34,882 nucleotides of DNA from Lachnospiraceae bacterium (GCA_017396555.1 JAFQLS010000041.1:1-34882), one strand, 5' to 3'. Shown: positions 1 to 6,743, numbered from the stretch's first letter. Notes: a model not told the origin generated them from the sequence alone. Made by a program: numbers and translations.

Positions 1-286
1 AGATACAGACAAAGAAGTGACGGACACAGAACTTTTGGACATTCAAAATATTGTTAAGACCATTAAAGGTGATGCGAAGGTGGGTGAAAGGTATATGACT
101 CTTGGAACTACATTGTATTATGAAAAGAAAATGAGCTATGACGAGGGCAAGGATGCTGGAATCCAGATTGGCGAGGAGCGAGGAATCCAGATTGGCGAGG
201 AGAAAAACAGGAAACTGATTGATGAACTTATCGAGTTAGGTGTATCACCTGAATTGATTGAAAAAGCAAGAGAAACTATTAACTAA
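1..286 (+). CDS. Rpn-family recombination-promoting nuclease/putative transposase, C-terminal part (left-truncated)
   Basis: The frame is open from base 2 to the TAA at 284-286, so the gene enters from the left and only about 94 C-terminal residues are visible. A GTG at 17 is in frame but has no ribosome binding site and is probably internal. The tail is helical and charged and carries the octapeptide GIQIGEER/GIQIGEEK in tandem, then ends in a helix of the form LIELGVSPELIEKAR. This charged repeat followed by a terminal helix is typical of the C-terminus of PD-(D/E)XK nuclease family transposases of the Rpn/YhgA type, which are common in Lachnospiraceae. The nuclease domain itself lies outside the window, so activity cannot be judged. 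The family call rests on the tail only. Confidence 0.6.
   Translation, partial: DTDKEVTDTELLDIQNIVKTIKGDAKVGERYMTLGTTLYYEKKMSYDEGKDAGIQIGEERGIQIGEEKNRKLIDELIELGVSPELIEKARETIN
158..202 (+). repeat. Tandem 24-bp repeat in the Rpn gene tail
   Basis: Two identical 21-bp blocks lie at 158-178 and 182-202 (period 24 bp) and encode the repeated GIQIGEE. They look like a recent in-frame duplication inside the charged C-terminal helix. Copy number in this tail usually varies between paralogs. Confidence 0.8.
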
Positions 287-312
287 GTAAATGCAGAATA
301 ATACCAATAAGA

Positions 313-344
313 AGGAGGATGTACACTAGCAGGTGCATCCTCCT
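313..344. terminator. Bidirectional hairpin terminator
   Basis: A 12-bp stem (313-324 with 333-344, one G-T pair) with an 8-nt loop sits between two convergent genes. Both flanks are only moderately T-rich, so it may serve both strands with modest efficiency. Confidence 0.6.
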
Positions 345-353
345 GTAATGTTC

Positions 354-788
354 TTATAGATATCCCTTGATATCTTTACAAAGTTGTTCTTCCAATTTGA
401 TAAGTTGTGTACAAATATCCTTAACCTTTGAATTGGCGGCTTCATATTTGTTAAAGTATTCATTTAGGGATTTTACCCCCATATTGCAGCCGTCCGTTAT
501 TAAATCAGCAACAGTTGCATCTGACTCATCCATACTCATTTTAAAATTGGTTTTAAGCCATGACATTCCTTTTGCCATTGCATTTGGCTCTTTCTCGTCG
601 CTATCATATTCGTTTAGAAGAACCTTGATTTCATCTTCGATTTTTGTATGTTCTTCCTTGCTTTTGCTAAGAATATTTTTAAGTTTTTCATCTTTTACCT
701 TTTCAAGAATGTCATCTATTGAAGATATAGCCATTTTAGTGCCGGCGTCGCACTCCTTAAGTAAATGAATAGTATCTTGATTTTCCAT
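354..788 (-). CDS. Ferritin-like/DUF2383-like four-helix protein of unknown function
   Basis: The start at 788 is chosen because a clear GGAGG (793-797) precedes this ATG; the frame can be read further upstream but without a ribosome binding site. The 144-residue product is entirely helical and acidic with no signal peptide. Paired carboxylates and His occur in helix 2 (EEHTKIEDEI, about residues 53-62), as in small ferritin-like bundles of the DUF2383 type. No metal-binding set can be assigned with confidence. It is divergent from the padR gene and shares its intergenic region, so the PadR palindromes could also affect it. A possible -10 (TATACT, complement of 813-818) lies upstream. The function is unknown; stress or storage roles are inference only. 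Confidence 0.65.
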   Translation of the reverse strand: MENQDTIHLLKECDAGTKMAISSIDDILEKVKDEKLKNILSKSKEEHTKIEDEIKVLLNEYDSDEKEPNAMAKGMSWLKTNFKMSMDESDATVADLITDGCNMGVKSLNEYFNKYEAANSKVKDICTQLIKLEEQLCKDIKGYL

Positions 789-847
789 ATTTACCTCCAT
801 ATTTTTATTTTTAGTATAACCATAAAATAAAAAAATATTAAAAAATG

Positions 848-876
848 TTGACATATATCGAAGTACGATATACAAT
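848..876 (+). promoter_or_regulatory. Promoter of the padR gene (TTGACA-17-TACAAT)
   Basis: The -35 TTGACA (848-853) and -10 TACAAT (871-876) are separated by 17 bp. The first palindromic operator (856-870) lies exactly in the spacer, so a repressor bound there would block RNA polymerase. This fits PadR autoregulation. Confidence 0.8.
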
Positions 877-928
877 ACAAATATATCGAGGTACGATATA
901 TTGAAGTGCAATGTATCGAGGCACAATA
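856..928. repeat. Array of four 15-bp palindromes, likely PadR operators
   Basis: Four copies of a dyad of the form TATCGAnGTnCGATA occur at 856-870, 884-898, 899-913 and 914-928. The first two are nearly perfect; the third and fourth are weaker (TATTG...CAATG and TATCG...CAATA). The last three are directly contiguous, with a 15-bp period. They cover the promoter spacer and the whole stretch from the expected transcription start almost to the ribosome binding site. Confidence 0.75.
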
Positions 929-946
929 TTGAAAAGGAGACTGGCT

Positions 947-1261
947 ATGGATGCACATATTAAGAAAGTATATGTTCCAATGACTGAAACAGGGTTTTAC
1001 ATACTATTATGTTTAAGAAAGCCAAATCATGGATATGGAATAGTTCAACTGGTAGACAATATGACAGGTGGGGAAGTTAAGCTTGCTCCGGGAACAATGT
1101 ACGGAAGCTTGTCAAAGATGGAGAAGGATAAACTTATTAGATTTGTAAAAGAAGAAGAGAAGAGAAAGATATATCAGATAACAGAATTAGGAAATAAAGT
1201 GCTTGAGCTGGAGTTAAAGAGGATTGAACGATTATATAGAAATTCAAAGGAGAAAAATTAA
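947..1261 (+). CDS. PadR-family transcriptional regulator
   Basis: The start is the ATG at 947, seven bases after AAAAGGAG (932-939); a longer frame from 911 would begin inside the operator array. The 104-residue protein is a typical short PadR: a helix leading into ETGFYILLCL, the HGYGIVQ helix, the turn with APGTMYGSLSKME (recognition helix) and the wing with KRKIYQITELG. PadR proteins are usually repressors that bind inverted repeats at their own promoter and respond to small molecules or antimicrobials. The upstream palindromes fit autoregulation. The gene often sits next to membrane or transport genes; here only a broken small membrane ORF follows. Confidence 0.92.
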   Translation: MDAHIKKVYVPMTETGFYILLCLRKPNHGYGIVQLVDNMTGGEVKLAPGTMYGSLSKMEKDKLIRFVKEEEKRKIYQITELGNKVLELELKRIERLYRNSKEKN

Positions 1262-1263
1262 TC

Positions 1264-1384
1264 ATGAGGACAAAGACATAGATATTATATCAGATTAGGA
1301 ATTCTTGGAACAGTTGATGCTTTATACTTGATTATTATGCTATCATTTGCTATAAAATATATTAGATATAAAAGAAAAATATAG
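1264..1384 (+). pseudogene. Possible frameshifted small membrane protein after padR
   Basis: An ATG at 1264 follows an AAAGGAG and reads MRTKT then stops. Shifting frame at that point gives an open stretch from 1280 to the stop at 1382-1384: a hydrophobic segment (LGILGTVDALYLIIMLSF) flanked by basic residues, like a single-span membrane peptide of about 40 residues. The two pieces join by a single frame change, so this looks like a recently broken or misread small partner gene of padR. It could also be chance; the stretch is short. Confidence 0.35.
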
Positions 1385-1390
1385 AAAAAT

Positions 1391-1420
1391 AGAGCTGGCA
1401 AAACTACCCTTGCCAGCTCT
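1391..1420. terminator. Bidirectional hairpin terminator
   Basis: A perfect 11-bp stem (1391-1401 with 1410-1420) and an 8-nt loop separate the convergent padR and XRE genes. The plus side continues ATTTCTCT; the minus side continues into a T-rich run, so it can act on both strands. Confidence 0.8.
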
Positions 1421-1433
1421 ATTTCTCTAAAGA

Positions 1434-1649
1434 CTATTCTTGATTTTTATCATATTCCAGTATATCGCCCGGTTGACAATCTAACACCTCACAAATTGCT
1501 TCCAAAGTAGAAAATCTTATCGCACTTATTTTTCCGGTTTTCATTTTTGATAAATTCACGTTAGATATCCCGACTTTTTCTGAAAGCTCGTTAAGAGACA
1601 TTTTTCTATCTGCCATAATGCGGTCTAATCTTAATATTATTTTTCCCAT
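1434..1649 (-). CDS. Small XRE-family regulator (YozG-like), partner of DUF2975 protein
   Basis: This 71-residue protein is a bare Cro/C1-type helix-turn-helix: MSLNELSEKVGISNVNLSKMKTG covers helices 2-3, followed by FSTLEAICEVLDCQPGDILEY, the characteristic end of the YozG-like group. It is the downstream gene of a two-gene minus-strand unit with the DUF2975 membrane protein, separated by 14 bp, with a GGTGAT ribosome binding site in the gap. This gene order (DUF2975 membrane protein plus small XRE protein) recurs widely in Firmicutes. The regulator probably controls its own promoter upstream of the membrane gene. The target signal is not known. Confidence 0.9.
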   Translation of the reverse strand: MGKIILRLDRIMADRKMSLNELSEKVGISNVNLSKMKTGKISAIRFSTLEAICEVLDCQPGDILEYDKNQE

Positions 1650-1663
1650 ATTATCACCATTCC

Positions 1664-2371
1664 CTATAAAGTTTCATCGGATTCCTGCTGCAAAATTGCT
1701 CCATATTTAAAGATATATGCGATAAATAGAATTATCAAAATTAAAAATACAATTTCGAGGTTAAGATTAATAGAAATCCTGATATTTCCGGAGAAGAAAC
1801 TATTTATAACGCTGTTTGATATAGAAGAAATAATTGACCAGGGAATAAGAGAAAATGCAAATTGCTGCAGTTTGTTTATAACGTTTTCCTCAAATGGCGA
1901 TGAGCAATTTTTTATTGCTACGCATAATCTATCTACAAAAATTACAGTTATAAAGGACATTATTACTGTTAGAGATGCGGCAAATACAACAATTAGAAAA
2001 TCCTTGAAAAATATAATGATTTCAGGAGTTTCAGTATATATATCTACATATGAATCACCTACCTCGGATTCAATTATTCCATAATCAGAATTATTTAGTT
2101 TGATATTAGAATTATCATCTCCTAATAAAGCCTCTGTGATATTGGCGCGCTCTTCGTCAGAAAATTTAATATCAAGCTCATCAACATTGAGACTGAAAGC
2201 TGCTTTTCCACTGATAGTAGTAGTGATAAAATTGTTTGGTAGTATTGCGATAATAATACCTGTTCCCATTAATGCTACAAAACTAATGATTAATAATATC
2301 TTTGAAATAATAGCAAATACATGACATATATTGCCGATATTGTTGATTTTTTTAATGGCTTGTTCCTTCAT
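1664..2371 (-). CDS. DUF2975 family membrane protein
   Basis: A 235-residue protein with four predicted membrane segments (about residues 22-44, 118-147, 171-189 and 204-224) and an acidic extracytoplasmic loop of about 70 residues between the first two. The family is nearly always encoded beside a small XRE regulator, as here. By analogy with other membrane-protein/HTH pairs it may sense the envelope or sequester the regulator, but this is inference. A good GGAGG ribosome binding site precedes the ATG. The promoter upstream has a consensus -35 and a nearby palindrome. Confidence 0.85.
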   Translation of the reverse strand: MKEQAIKKINNIGNICHVFAIISKILLIISFVALMGTGIIIAILPNNFITTTISGKAAFSLNVDELDIKFSDEERANITEALLGDDNSNIKLNNSDYGIIESEVGDSYVDIYTETPEIIIFFKDFLIVVFAASLTVIMSFITVIFVDRLCVAIKNCSSPFEENVINKLQQFAFSLIPWSIISSISNSVINSFFSGNIRISINLNLEIVFLILIILFIAYIFKYGAILQQESDETL

Positions 2372-2406
2372 ATAATCATCCTCCGTTTTTCGTTAAAAAA
2401 TTAATG

Positions 2407-2418
2407 TTTATCGATAAA
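2407..2418. promoter_or_regulatory. Perfect 12-bp palindrome downstream of the DUF2975 promoter
   Basis: TTTATCGATAAA is a perfect dyad just downstream of the -10 of the minus-strand promoter, in operator position. A related half, ACGATAAA, recurs at 2474-2481 on the other side of that promoter. It is a plausible binding site for the linked XRE regulator. Confidence 0.45.
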
Positions 2419-2427
2419 TCTAAATGC

Positions 2428-2456
2428 ATATTACAACATAAAATAATGTTTGTCAA
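2428..2456 (-). promoter_or_regulatory. Promoter of the DUF2975-XRE unit
   Basis: On the minus strand TTGACA (complement of 2451-2456) and TAATAT (complement of 2428-2433) are spaced by 17 bp, giving a near-consensus vegetative promoter about 55 bp upstream of the start codon. Confidence 0.75.
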
Positions 2457-2492
2457 CAATTTTTTAATGATAAACGATAAAAATGTTTAAAA

Positions 2493-2521
2493 TTGAAAGT
2501 TTGCCTAAAATATGGTAGGAT
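2493..2521 (+). promoter_or_regulatory. Promoter of the CarD-like gene
   Basis: TTGAAA (2493-2498), 17 bp, TAGGAT (2516-2521). It is divergent from the DUF2975 promoter and precedes the start at 2559 by about 38 bp. Confidence 0.55.
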
Positions 2522-2558
2522 ATATGTATGTAAAATCCTACGAATAGATGGTGAAAAT

Positions 2559-2864
2559 ATGGAAGAAAATACAACGATATATGAGAAAAAACAGGTTATA
2601 TTTAGTGATTCATTAGGAGTGTGTGTAGTGGCGGAGGTAACAAAGTTGTCATCAGGCAAAACAGAACCCGTATTATACTACAAATTGAACTCTTTATATG
2701 AAAAAGGAAAAACTGCATATGTACCGGCAGTAGGTCATAAGGTTAAATTAAGAGAATTAATTACAGTGGAAGAAGCTGAGAAATTGAAGGAAAAAGTCAC
2801 AGAAGATACAGAACCAATGATTTTACATGAGATAAATTATGTGCTGGAAAAAAATAAAAAGTAA
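2559..2864 (+). CDS. Small CarD/CdnL-like protein (probable RNA polymerase-interacting domain)
   Basis: The start at 2559 is preferred; the frame can be opened at 2493, but that places the start inside the predicted -35 box. The 101-residue product begins with the strand pattern KKQVIFSDSLGVCVVAEV, followed by VLYYKL, a lysine-rich turn, TAYVPAVG and KLRELITVEEAEKL. This resembles the RID fold of CarD/CdnL and TRCF (conserved hydrophobic strands, a tyrosine-rich YYxL strand, then the VP turn and RxLIxxEEA helix). CarD proteins bind the RNA polymerase beta subunit and affect initiation. The protein lacks the longer C-terminal DNA-binding domain, so it would be a RID-only version. The assignment is by pattern only. 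Confidence 0.5.
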   Translation: MEENTTIYEKKQVIFSDSLGVCVVAEVTKLSSGKTEPVLYYKLNSLYEKGKTAYVPAVGHKVKLRELITVEEAEKLKEKVTEDTEPMILHEINYVLEKNKK

Positions 2865-2946
2865 ATTGAACTTAAATGCGTTGAAATATTGAACTTTGTG
2901 TGGTATTATATCTTTAAAATTGAACTTTGTAAAATAAATTGAACTT
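2865..2946 (+). repeat. Four ATTGAACTT direct repeats around the aminotransferase promoter
   Basis: Exact 9-mers lie at 2865-2873, 2888-2896, 2919-2927 and 2938-2946 (spacings 23, 31 and 19 bp): one upstream, one in the promoter spacer and two in the leader. They fill a 103-bp gap. The downstream gene encodes its own N-terminal HTH, so self-binding is the natural hypothesis. Confidence 0.75.
2881..2909 (+). promoter_or_regulatory. Promoter of the HTH-aminotransferase/TIR/cyclase operon
   Basis: TTGAAA (2881-2886), 17 bp, TATTAT (2904-2909). One ATTGAACTT copy lies in the spacer. No other strong promoter was seen before the terminator at 7772, so this probably drives four genes. Confidence 0.65.
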
Positions 2947-2967
2947 GAATAAGGAGTTGAGGAAGAT

Positions 2968-4446
2968 ATGCGAGATTTTTCACAGCGTTTAAAAAAAGCT
3001 ATGGAAGATAGTGGTATGAAACAGGTAGATTTGATTCGTATTGCTGAGGAACAGGGGATAAAGCTCGGGAAGAGTCATATTAGCCAGTATGTTAGCGGTA
3101 AAACAGTTCCACGAACAGACATGATTCATTTTCTTGCAGGAGCATTGTCAGTAGATGAAGCATGGCTTATGGGAAAACAGAAGAATATACCGAACACACA
3201 CGATATTGATATTTCAGGAGGAAAGGCTATGCGCGAATTTAAAAAATCGTTAAAATTAGATAATGTATTATATGATGTTAGAGGACCAGTTGTTGAAGAA
3301 GCATCAAGAATGGAACAGTCAGGAATGCAGGTTCTTAAGTTAAATATTGGTAACCCTGCTCCATTTGGATTCCGTGCACCTGATGAAGTTATATGTGATA
3401 TGAGAAGTCAGCTTATAGAATGTGAGGGCTATTCGGATTCTAAAGGCTTGTTTTCGGCGAGAAAGGCTATAATGCAGTATGCACAGTTAAAAGGTATACC
3501 AAGTGTAACTATTGATGACATTTATATTGGAAATGGTGTTAGTGAACTGATTAATCTTAGTATGTCGGCACTTCTCGATGATGGTGATGAGGTGTTAGTG
3601 CCATCACCTGATTATCCGTTATGGACAGCCTGCGTAACTCTTGCAGGAGGAAAAGCGGTTCATTATGTATGTGATGAACAGTCAGAGTGGTATCCTGATA
3701 TGGCTGATATTAGAAAAAAAGTAAATTCAAGAACTAAGGCAATTGTATTGATTAACCCTAATAATCCTACGGGAGCATTGTATCCGAGAGAGGTGTTACA
3801 AGAAATTGTAAATATTGCAAGAGAACATCAGTTGATTATTTTTTCGGATGAAATATATGACAGGCTTGTTATGGATGGTGAGGAACATATTTCCATTGCT
3901 TCTATGGCGCCCGATGTATTCTGTGTTACATATAGCGGATTGTCAAAATCACATATGGTTGCAGGCTTTAGAGTTGGCTGGATGATTTTAAGTGGAAATA
4001 AAAGGGGTGCCTACGATTATATACAGGGGTTAAATATGCTCTCTAATATGCGTCTTTGTTCTAACGTACCTGCACAGTCAATTGTACAGACTTCATTAGG
4101 AGGATATCAGAGTGTACAGAATTATATTGTTCCGGGTGGAAGAATATATGAGCAGAGAGAATTTATTTATAAGGCGTTAAATGATATACCGGGAATTAGT
4201 GCTGTAAAGCCTAAAGCAGCATTTTACATTTTCCCTAAAATAGATATTAAAAAGTTCAATATAACAAATGATGAGAAATTTGCACTTGATTTATTAAGGG
4301 AGAAAAAGATACTTCTTATACATGGTGGAGGATTCAACTGGAAACAGCCTGACCATTTCAGAGTAGTATATTTGCCTAGGGTTGAAGTGTTAGAAGATGC
4401 GGCAGCAAAGCTGGCAGACTTCTTTAGTTATTACAAGCAAATGTAA
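2968..4446 (+). CDS. XRE-type HTH fused to class I/II PLP aminotransferase (AlaA-like)
   Basis: Residues 1-75 form a Cro/C1 HTH (FSQRLKKAMEDSGMKQVDL... SHISQYVSGKTVP). Residues 88-492 are a complete fold-type I aminotransferase of the alanine/aspartate group: GNGVSE (189-193), NPNNPTG (263-269), DEIYD (294-298), the SGLSK segment with Schiff-base Lys327, Arg335 for PLP phosphate, and Arg465 for the substrate carboxylate. The enzyme part most resembles AlaA (glutamate-pyruvate transaminase). The fusion is analogous to MocR regulators, but those use a GntR winged helix. An ATG at 3229 (Met88), exactly at the domain border, has an ideal AGGAGG (3216-3221), so a free 405-residue enzyme may also be made. 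It is probably the first gene of an operon with the TIR, cyclase and DHHA1 genes. Confidence 0.9.
   Translation: MRDFSQRLKKAMEDSGMKQVDLIRIAEEQGIKLGKSHISQYVSGKTVPRTDMIHFLAGALSVDEAWLMGKQKNIPNTHDIDISGGKAMREFKKSLKLDNVLYDVRGPVVEEASRMEQSGMQVLKLNIGNPAPFGFRAPDEVICDMRSQLIECEGYSDSKGLFSARKAIMQYAQLKGIPSVTIDDIYIGNGVSELINLSMSALLDDGDEVLVPSPDYPLWTACVTLAGGKAVHYVCDEQSEWYPDMADIRKKVNSRTKAIVLINPNNPTGALYPREVLQEIVNIAREHQLIIFSDEIYDRLVMDGEEHISIASMAPDVFCVTYSGLSKSHMVAGFRVGWMILSGNKRGAYDYIQGLNMLSNMRLCSNVPAQSIVQTSLGGYQSVQNYIVPGGRIYEQREFIYKALNDIPGISAVKPKAAFYIFPKIDIKKFNITNDEKFALDLLREKKILLIHGGGFNWKQPDHFRVVYLPRVEVLEDAAAKLADFFSYYKQM
3216..3231 (+). promoter_or_regulatory. Internal ribosome binding site and start at the HTH/aminotransferase boundary
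   Basis: AGGAGG (3216-3221) lies 7 bases before the in-frame ATG at 3229, which is the natural first residue of the aminotransferase domain. It is stronger than most ribosome binding sites in the window. Either two products are made from one gene, or the fusion is recent and the old start signal was kept. Confidence 0.6.
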
Positions 4447-4473
4447 AATAATTTGCAATCAGGAGGAAACAAT

Positions 4474-5226
4474 ATGGAACAAAGTACTGTTTTTGTTAGC
4501 TATAGTTCAAAGAATATAGACGTTGCCAATTATATAGTTAGTAGACTGCAAAAATTAAATATTTCATATTGGAAAGCTCCAGAAATGATACCGGCAGGTT
4601 CAAGCTATGCGAAAGAGATTCCAAAAGCAATCCAAAATTGTCAGATAGTCTTACTTGTATTGTCTAAGGCTTCACAGGAATCTATCTGGGTTGAGAAGGA
4701 GATAGACAGTGCTATTTGTAACAGGAAGGTAATTATTCCTTTCCAAATAGAGGAAATGGAGCTTAATGATACCTTTAAGTTTTATCTTAATAATGTACAG
4801 ACAGTTATGTATTATAATGATAAAGAAGAAGCATTTAAGATGTTGAGAGCAAAGCTTGCACCTATTGCAGCAGAGGAAGAGATCAGAAAAGACATAGAGC
4901 CGCAGGCGCAGATATTTGAAGTCAATAAAGGTACGGGTTCGAGAAGAAAAAGTGCAGATGTTAATGCACTTCGTATGAATAGGATTCCTGTTGTGTGCAG
5001 GTTTTGCGGATGCAAGGAATTGGAACATACATCGCTTGGTACTTATAAATGTATTCGTTGTAATGGGGAAAACTATGATGATTACCAGACTATAAGAAAA
5101 TACATAGAGCAAAAAGGTCGGGCTTCTTATCTTGAGATAGAAAGAGAAACGGGAATTCCAAGAAGAATAATAGATAATTGTCTTAAAGAAGGCTATTTAT
5201 TTGAAGGTAAAAAGAGCAATTTTTAG
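4474..5226 (+). CDS. TIR-domain protein with zinc ribbon and winged helix
   Basis: The start at 4474 follows AGGAGG (4461-4466) by 7 bases. Residues 5-115 are a bacterial TIR domain: FVSYSS (7-12), the IPAG loop (39-42), IVLLVLS strand (58-64) and SxWxxxE with Trp72 and the putative catalytic Glu76, the position needed for NAD-cleaving TIRs. Residues 175-196 hold a CxxC...CxxC zinc ribbon (C175, C178, C193, C196). Residues 205-243 look like a winged helix (SYLEIERETGIPRRIIDNCL). No transmembrane or cyclic-nucleotide-binding domain is visible. It lies 27 bp after the aminotransferase and 17 bp before a class III cyclase. TIR proteins act as NADases or signalling scaffolds; the ribbon and HTH suggest nucleic-acid contact. 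The role is unknown. Confidence 0.85.
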   Translation: MEQSTVFVSYSSKNIDVANYIVSRLQKLNISYWKAPEMIPAGSSYAKEIPKAIQNCQIVLLVLSKASQESIWVEKEIDSAICNRKVIIPFQIEEMELNDTFKFYLNNVQTVMYYNDKEEAFKMLRAKLAPIAAEEEIRKDIEPQAQIFEVNKGTGSRRKSADVNALRMNRIPVVCRFCGCKELEHTSLGTYKCIRCNGENYDDYQTIRKYIEQKGRASYLEIERETGIPRRIIDNCLKEGYLFEGKKSNF

Positions 5227-5243
5227 TATATAGGAATTTGGGT

Positions 5244-6743
5244 ATGGAGAAGATAATTTGGACAATTGGAGATAAACGTGATGAAATGATAGAAGCGCAA
5301 CGTAGGATTAATTCTATTGGCAGTATGCGTGCGCTTTGTATGCTATCAATAGAAGCACTTGAAAAAGCTATTATAACCATACAGGAAAATCTTGCGTCCA
5401 GAATTAGTTTTCCGTCACTTATAATAATTGATTACGAAATGGCAGTTAAAGATAATTGTAACTTATTATCTATTATTAAAAATCAGAAATATGTAGCAGG
5501 TGTTCCACTATTTATTATGATGGATAAGAGGACGAGGGAACTGGATGAAGAGTGTTACTCTCTGGGGGCTATGGTAGTGCTTACCAAACCATTTTCGAAA
5601 TCGGGAATACTCAGAATCGAAAGAATAGCATGGCAGTATGAGGTTACAAAAAACTATGAGAAAACTCTGCAGAAGCAGGCTATGGATTTGCAGGCAGCAA
5701 GAGAAATTATGAGACTTAATAAGCAGCTTGAAGCAAGGAACGAATTGTTATATAAGGTGTTTGGACGTTATTTCTCGGATAGTGTGGTAGAAGTTATTTT
5801 AGAGCATCCGGAGGGTGTCTCGATTGGTGGAAAAAAGGCAGATATGACTGTTATGATGGTTGATTTGAGAGGTTTCACTTCGTTGTCAACCCAATTAGAG
5901 CCGGAAGTTGTTACAACTGTTCTTAATGTGTTTTTCGACAGAATGATTGAAATTATAAGAAAATATGGGGGGACAGTTATAGAACTGTTAGGGGATTGTA
6001 TTTTAGCAGTGTTTGGTGCACCTTTGCCAAATGAGGAGCATACGGCGAATGCTATTGCAACAGCTATAGAAATGCAGAATGCAATGAGTGATATAAATAT
6101 ATATTGCGAGGAATATGGATATCCACACTTAGAGATAGGAGTGGGACTTCATAGAGGTGAGGCGTTTATTGGAAATGTAGGTTCTGAGCGAATGATGAGA
6201 TATAATGTTGTGGGCAGCGTGGTAAATGAATGTTCGCGAATTGAAGGCTTAAGTGTTGGAGGTCAGATTTTGATTTCGGAGGATTCGCTTGAAAATATTT
6301 CTGTTCCGATTACAATAAATAACAAAATAAAAGTAAATGCTAAAGGATTACTCCGAGCAATAAGTATATGCGATGTAACCGGTATAGGTGGAAAATATAA
6401 CGTTTGCATTGAGAATATAGAAAATAATAATGGTACTGATATAACGGACAAAGTGAAAATTATGTTATATCCGGTTGAAAATAAAGTTGTAGAAGATGAA
6501 GCTATTGTAGCCGAACTTAGGAGAATATCGGAAAAAAGGGCGATTGTAGAACTTAAGGATGAAGGGTTGCCGATTTTTACAGATGTACAGGTAGAGGCTG
6601 TAATGGAGGACGGTAGAGTTATTTTTGATGATATATATGCTAAAATAATTGATAAGAAAGATAATAATGTAACACTACATTTTACACATATAAATCATAG
6701 CTTTAAGGTGTACGCAGAAAAGGTTATTAATAACAGAGGGTGA
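5244..6743 (+). CDS. REC-like/class III nucleotide cyclase response protein
   Basis: The start is the ATG at 5244; a TTG at 5238 is an alternative. Residues 1-130 form a receiver-like domain with Asp63 at the phosphoacceptor position and the TKPF signature (Lys115). A coiled linker (135-168) leads to a class III cyclase domain (195-335) with both metal-binding aspartates (Asp207 in MMVDLRGF, Asp251 in LLGDC) and the transition-state pair Asn328 and Arg332. The base-recognition positions are Glu247 (Lys in adenylyl cyclases, Glu in guanylyl cyclases) and Asn321 (usually Asp/Thr for ATP, Cys for GTP). The enzyme therefore looks catalytically complete but with non-adenylyl specificity. Residues 400-499 form a beta-rich tail, perhaps PilZ-like. 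No partner kinase is adjacent. The next gene overlaps its stop. Confidence 0.88.
   Translation: MEKIIWTIGDKRDEMIEAQRRINSIGSMRALCMLSIEALEKAIITIQENLASRISFPSLIIIDYEMAVKDNCNLLSIIKNQKYVAGVPLFIMMDKRTRELDEECYSLGAMVVLTKPFSKSGILRIERIAWQYEVTKNYEKTLQKQAMDLQAAREIMRLNKQLEARNELLYKVFGRYFSDSVVEVILEHPEGVSIGGKKADMTVMMVDLRGFTSLSTQLEPEVVTTVLNVFFDRMIEIIRKYGGTVIELLGDCILAVFGAPLPNEEHTANAIATAIEMQNAMSDINIYCEEYGYPHLEIGVGLHRGEAFIGNVGSERMMRYNVVGSVVNECSRIEGLSVGGQILISEDSLENISVPITINNKIKVNAKGLLRAISICDVTGIGGKYNVCIENIENNNGTDITDKVKIMLYPVENKVVEDEAIVAELRRISEKRAIVELKDEGLPIFTDVQVEAVMEDGRVIFDDIYAKIIDKKDNNVTLHFTHINHSFKVYAEKVINNRG

Noticed and set aside
4474-6743. Firm annotation of the TIR-cyclase pair as a Pycsar system
   Set aside because: No cyclic-nucleotide-binding domain in the TIR protein, and the cyclase carries a receiver domain; kept as a hypothesis only.
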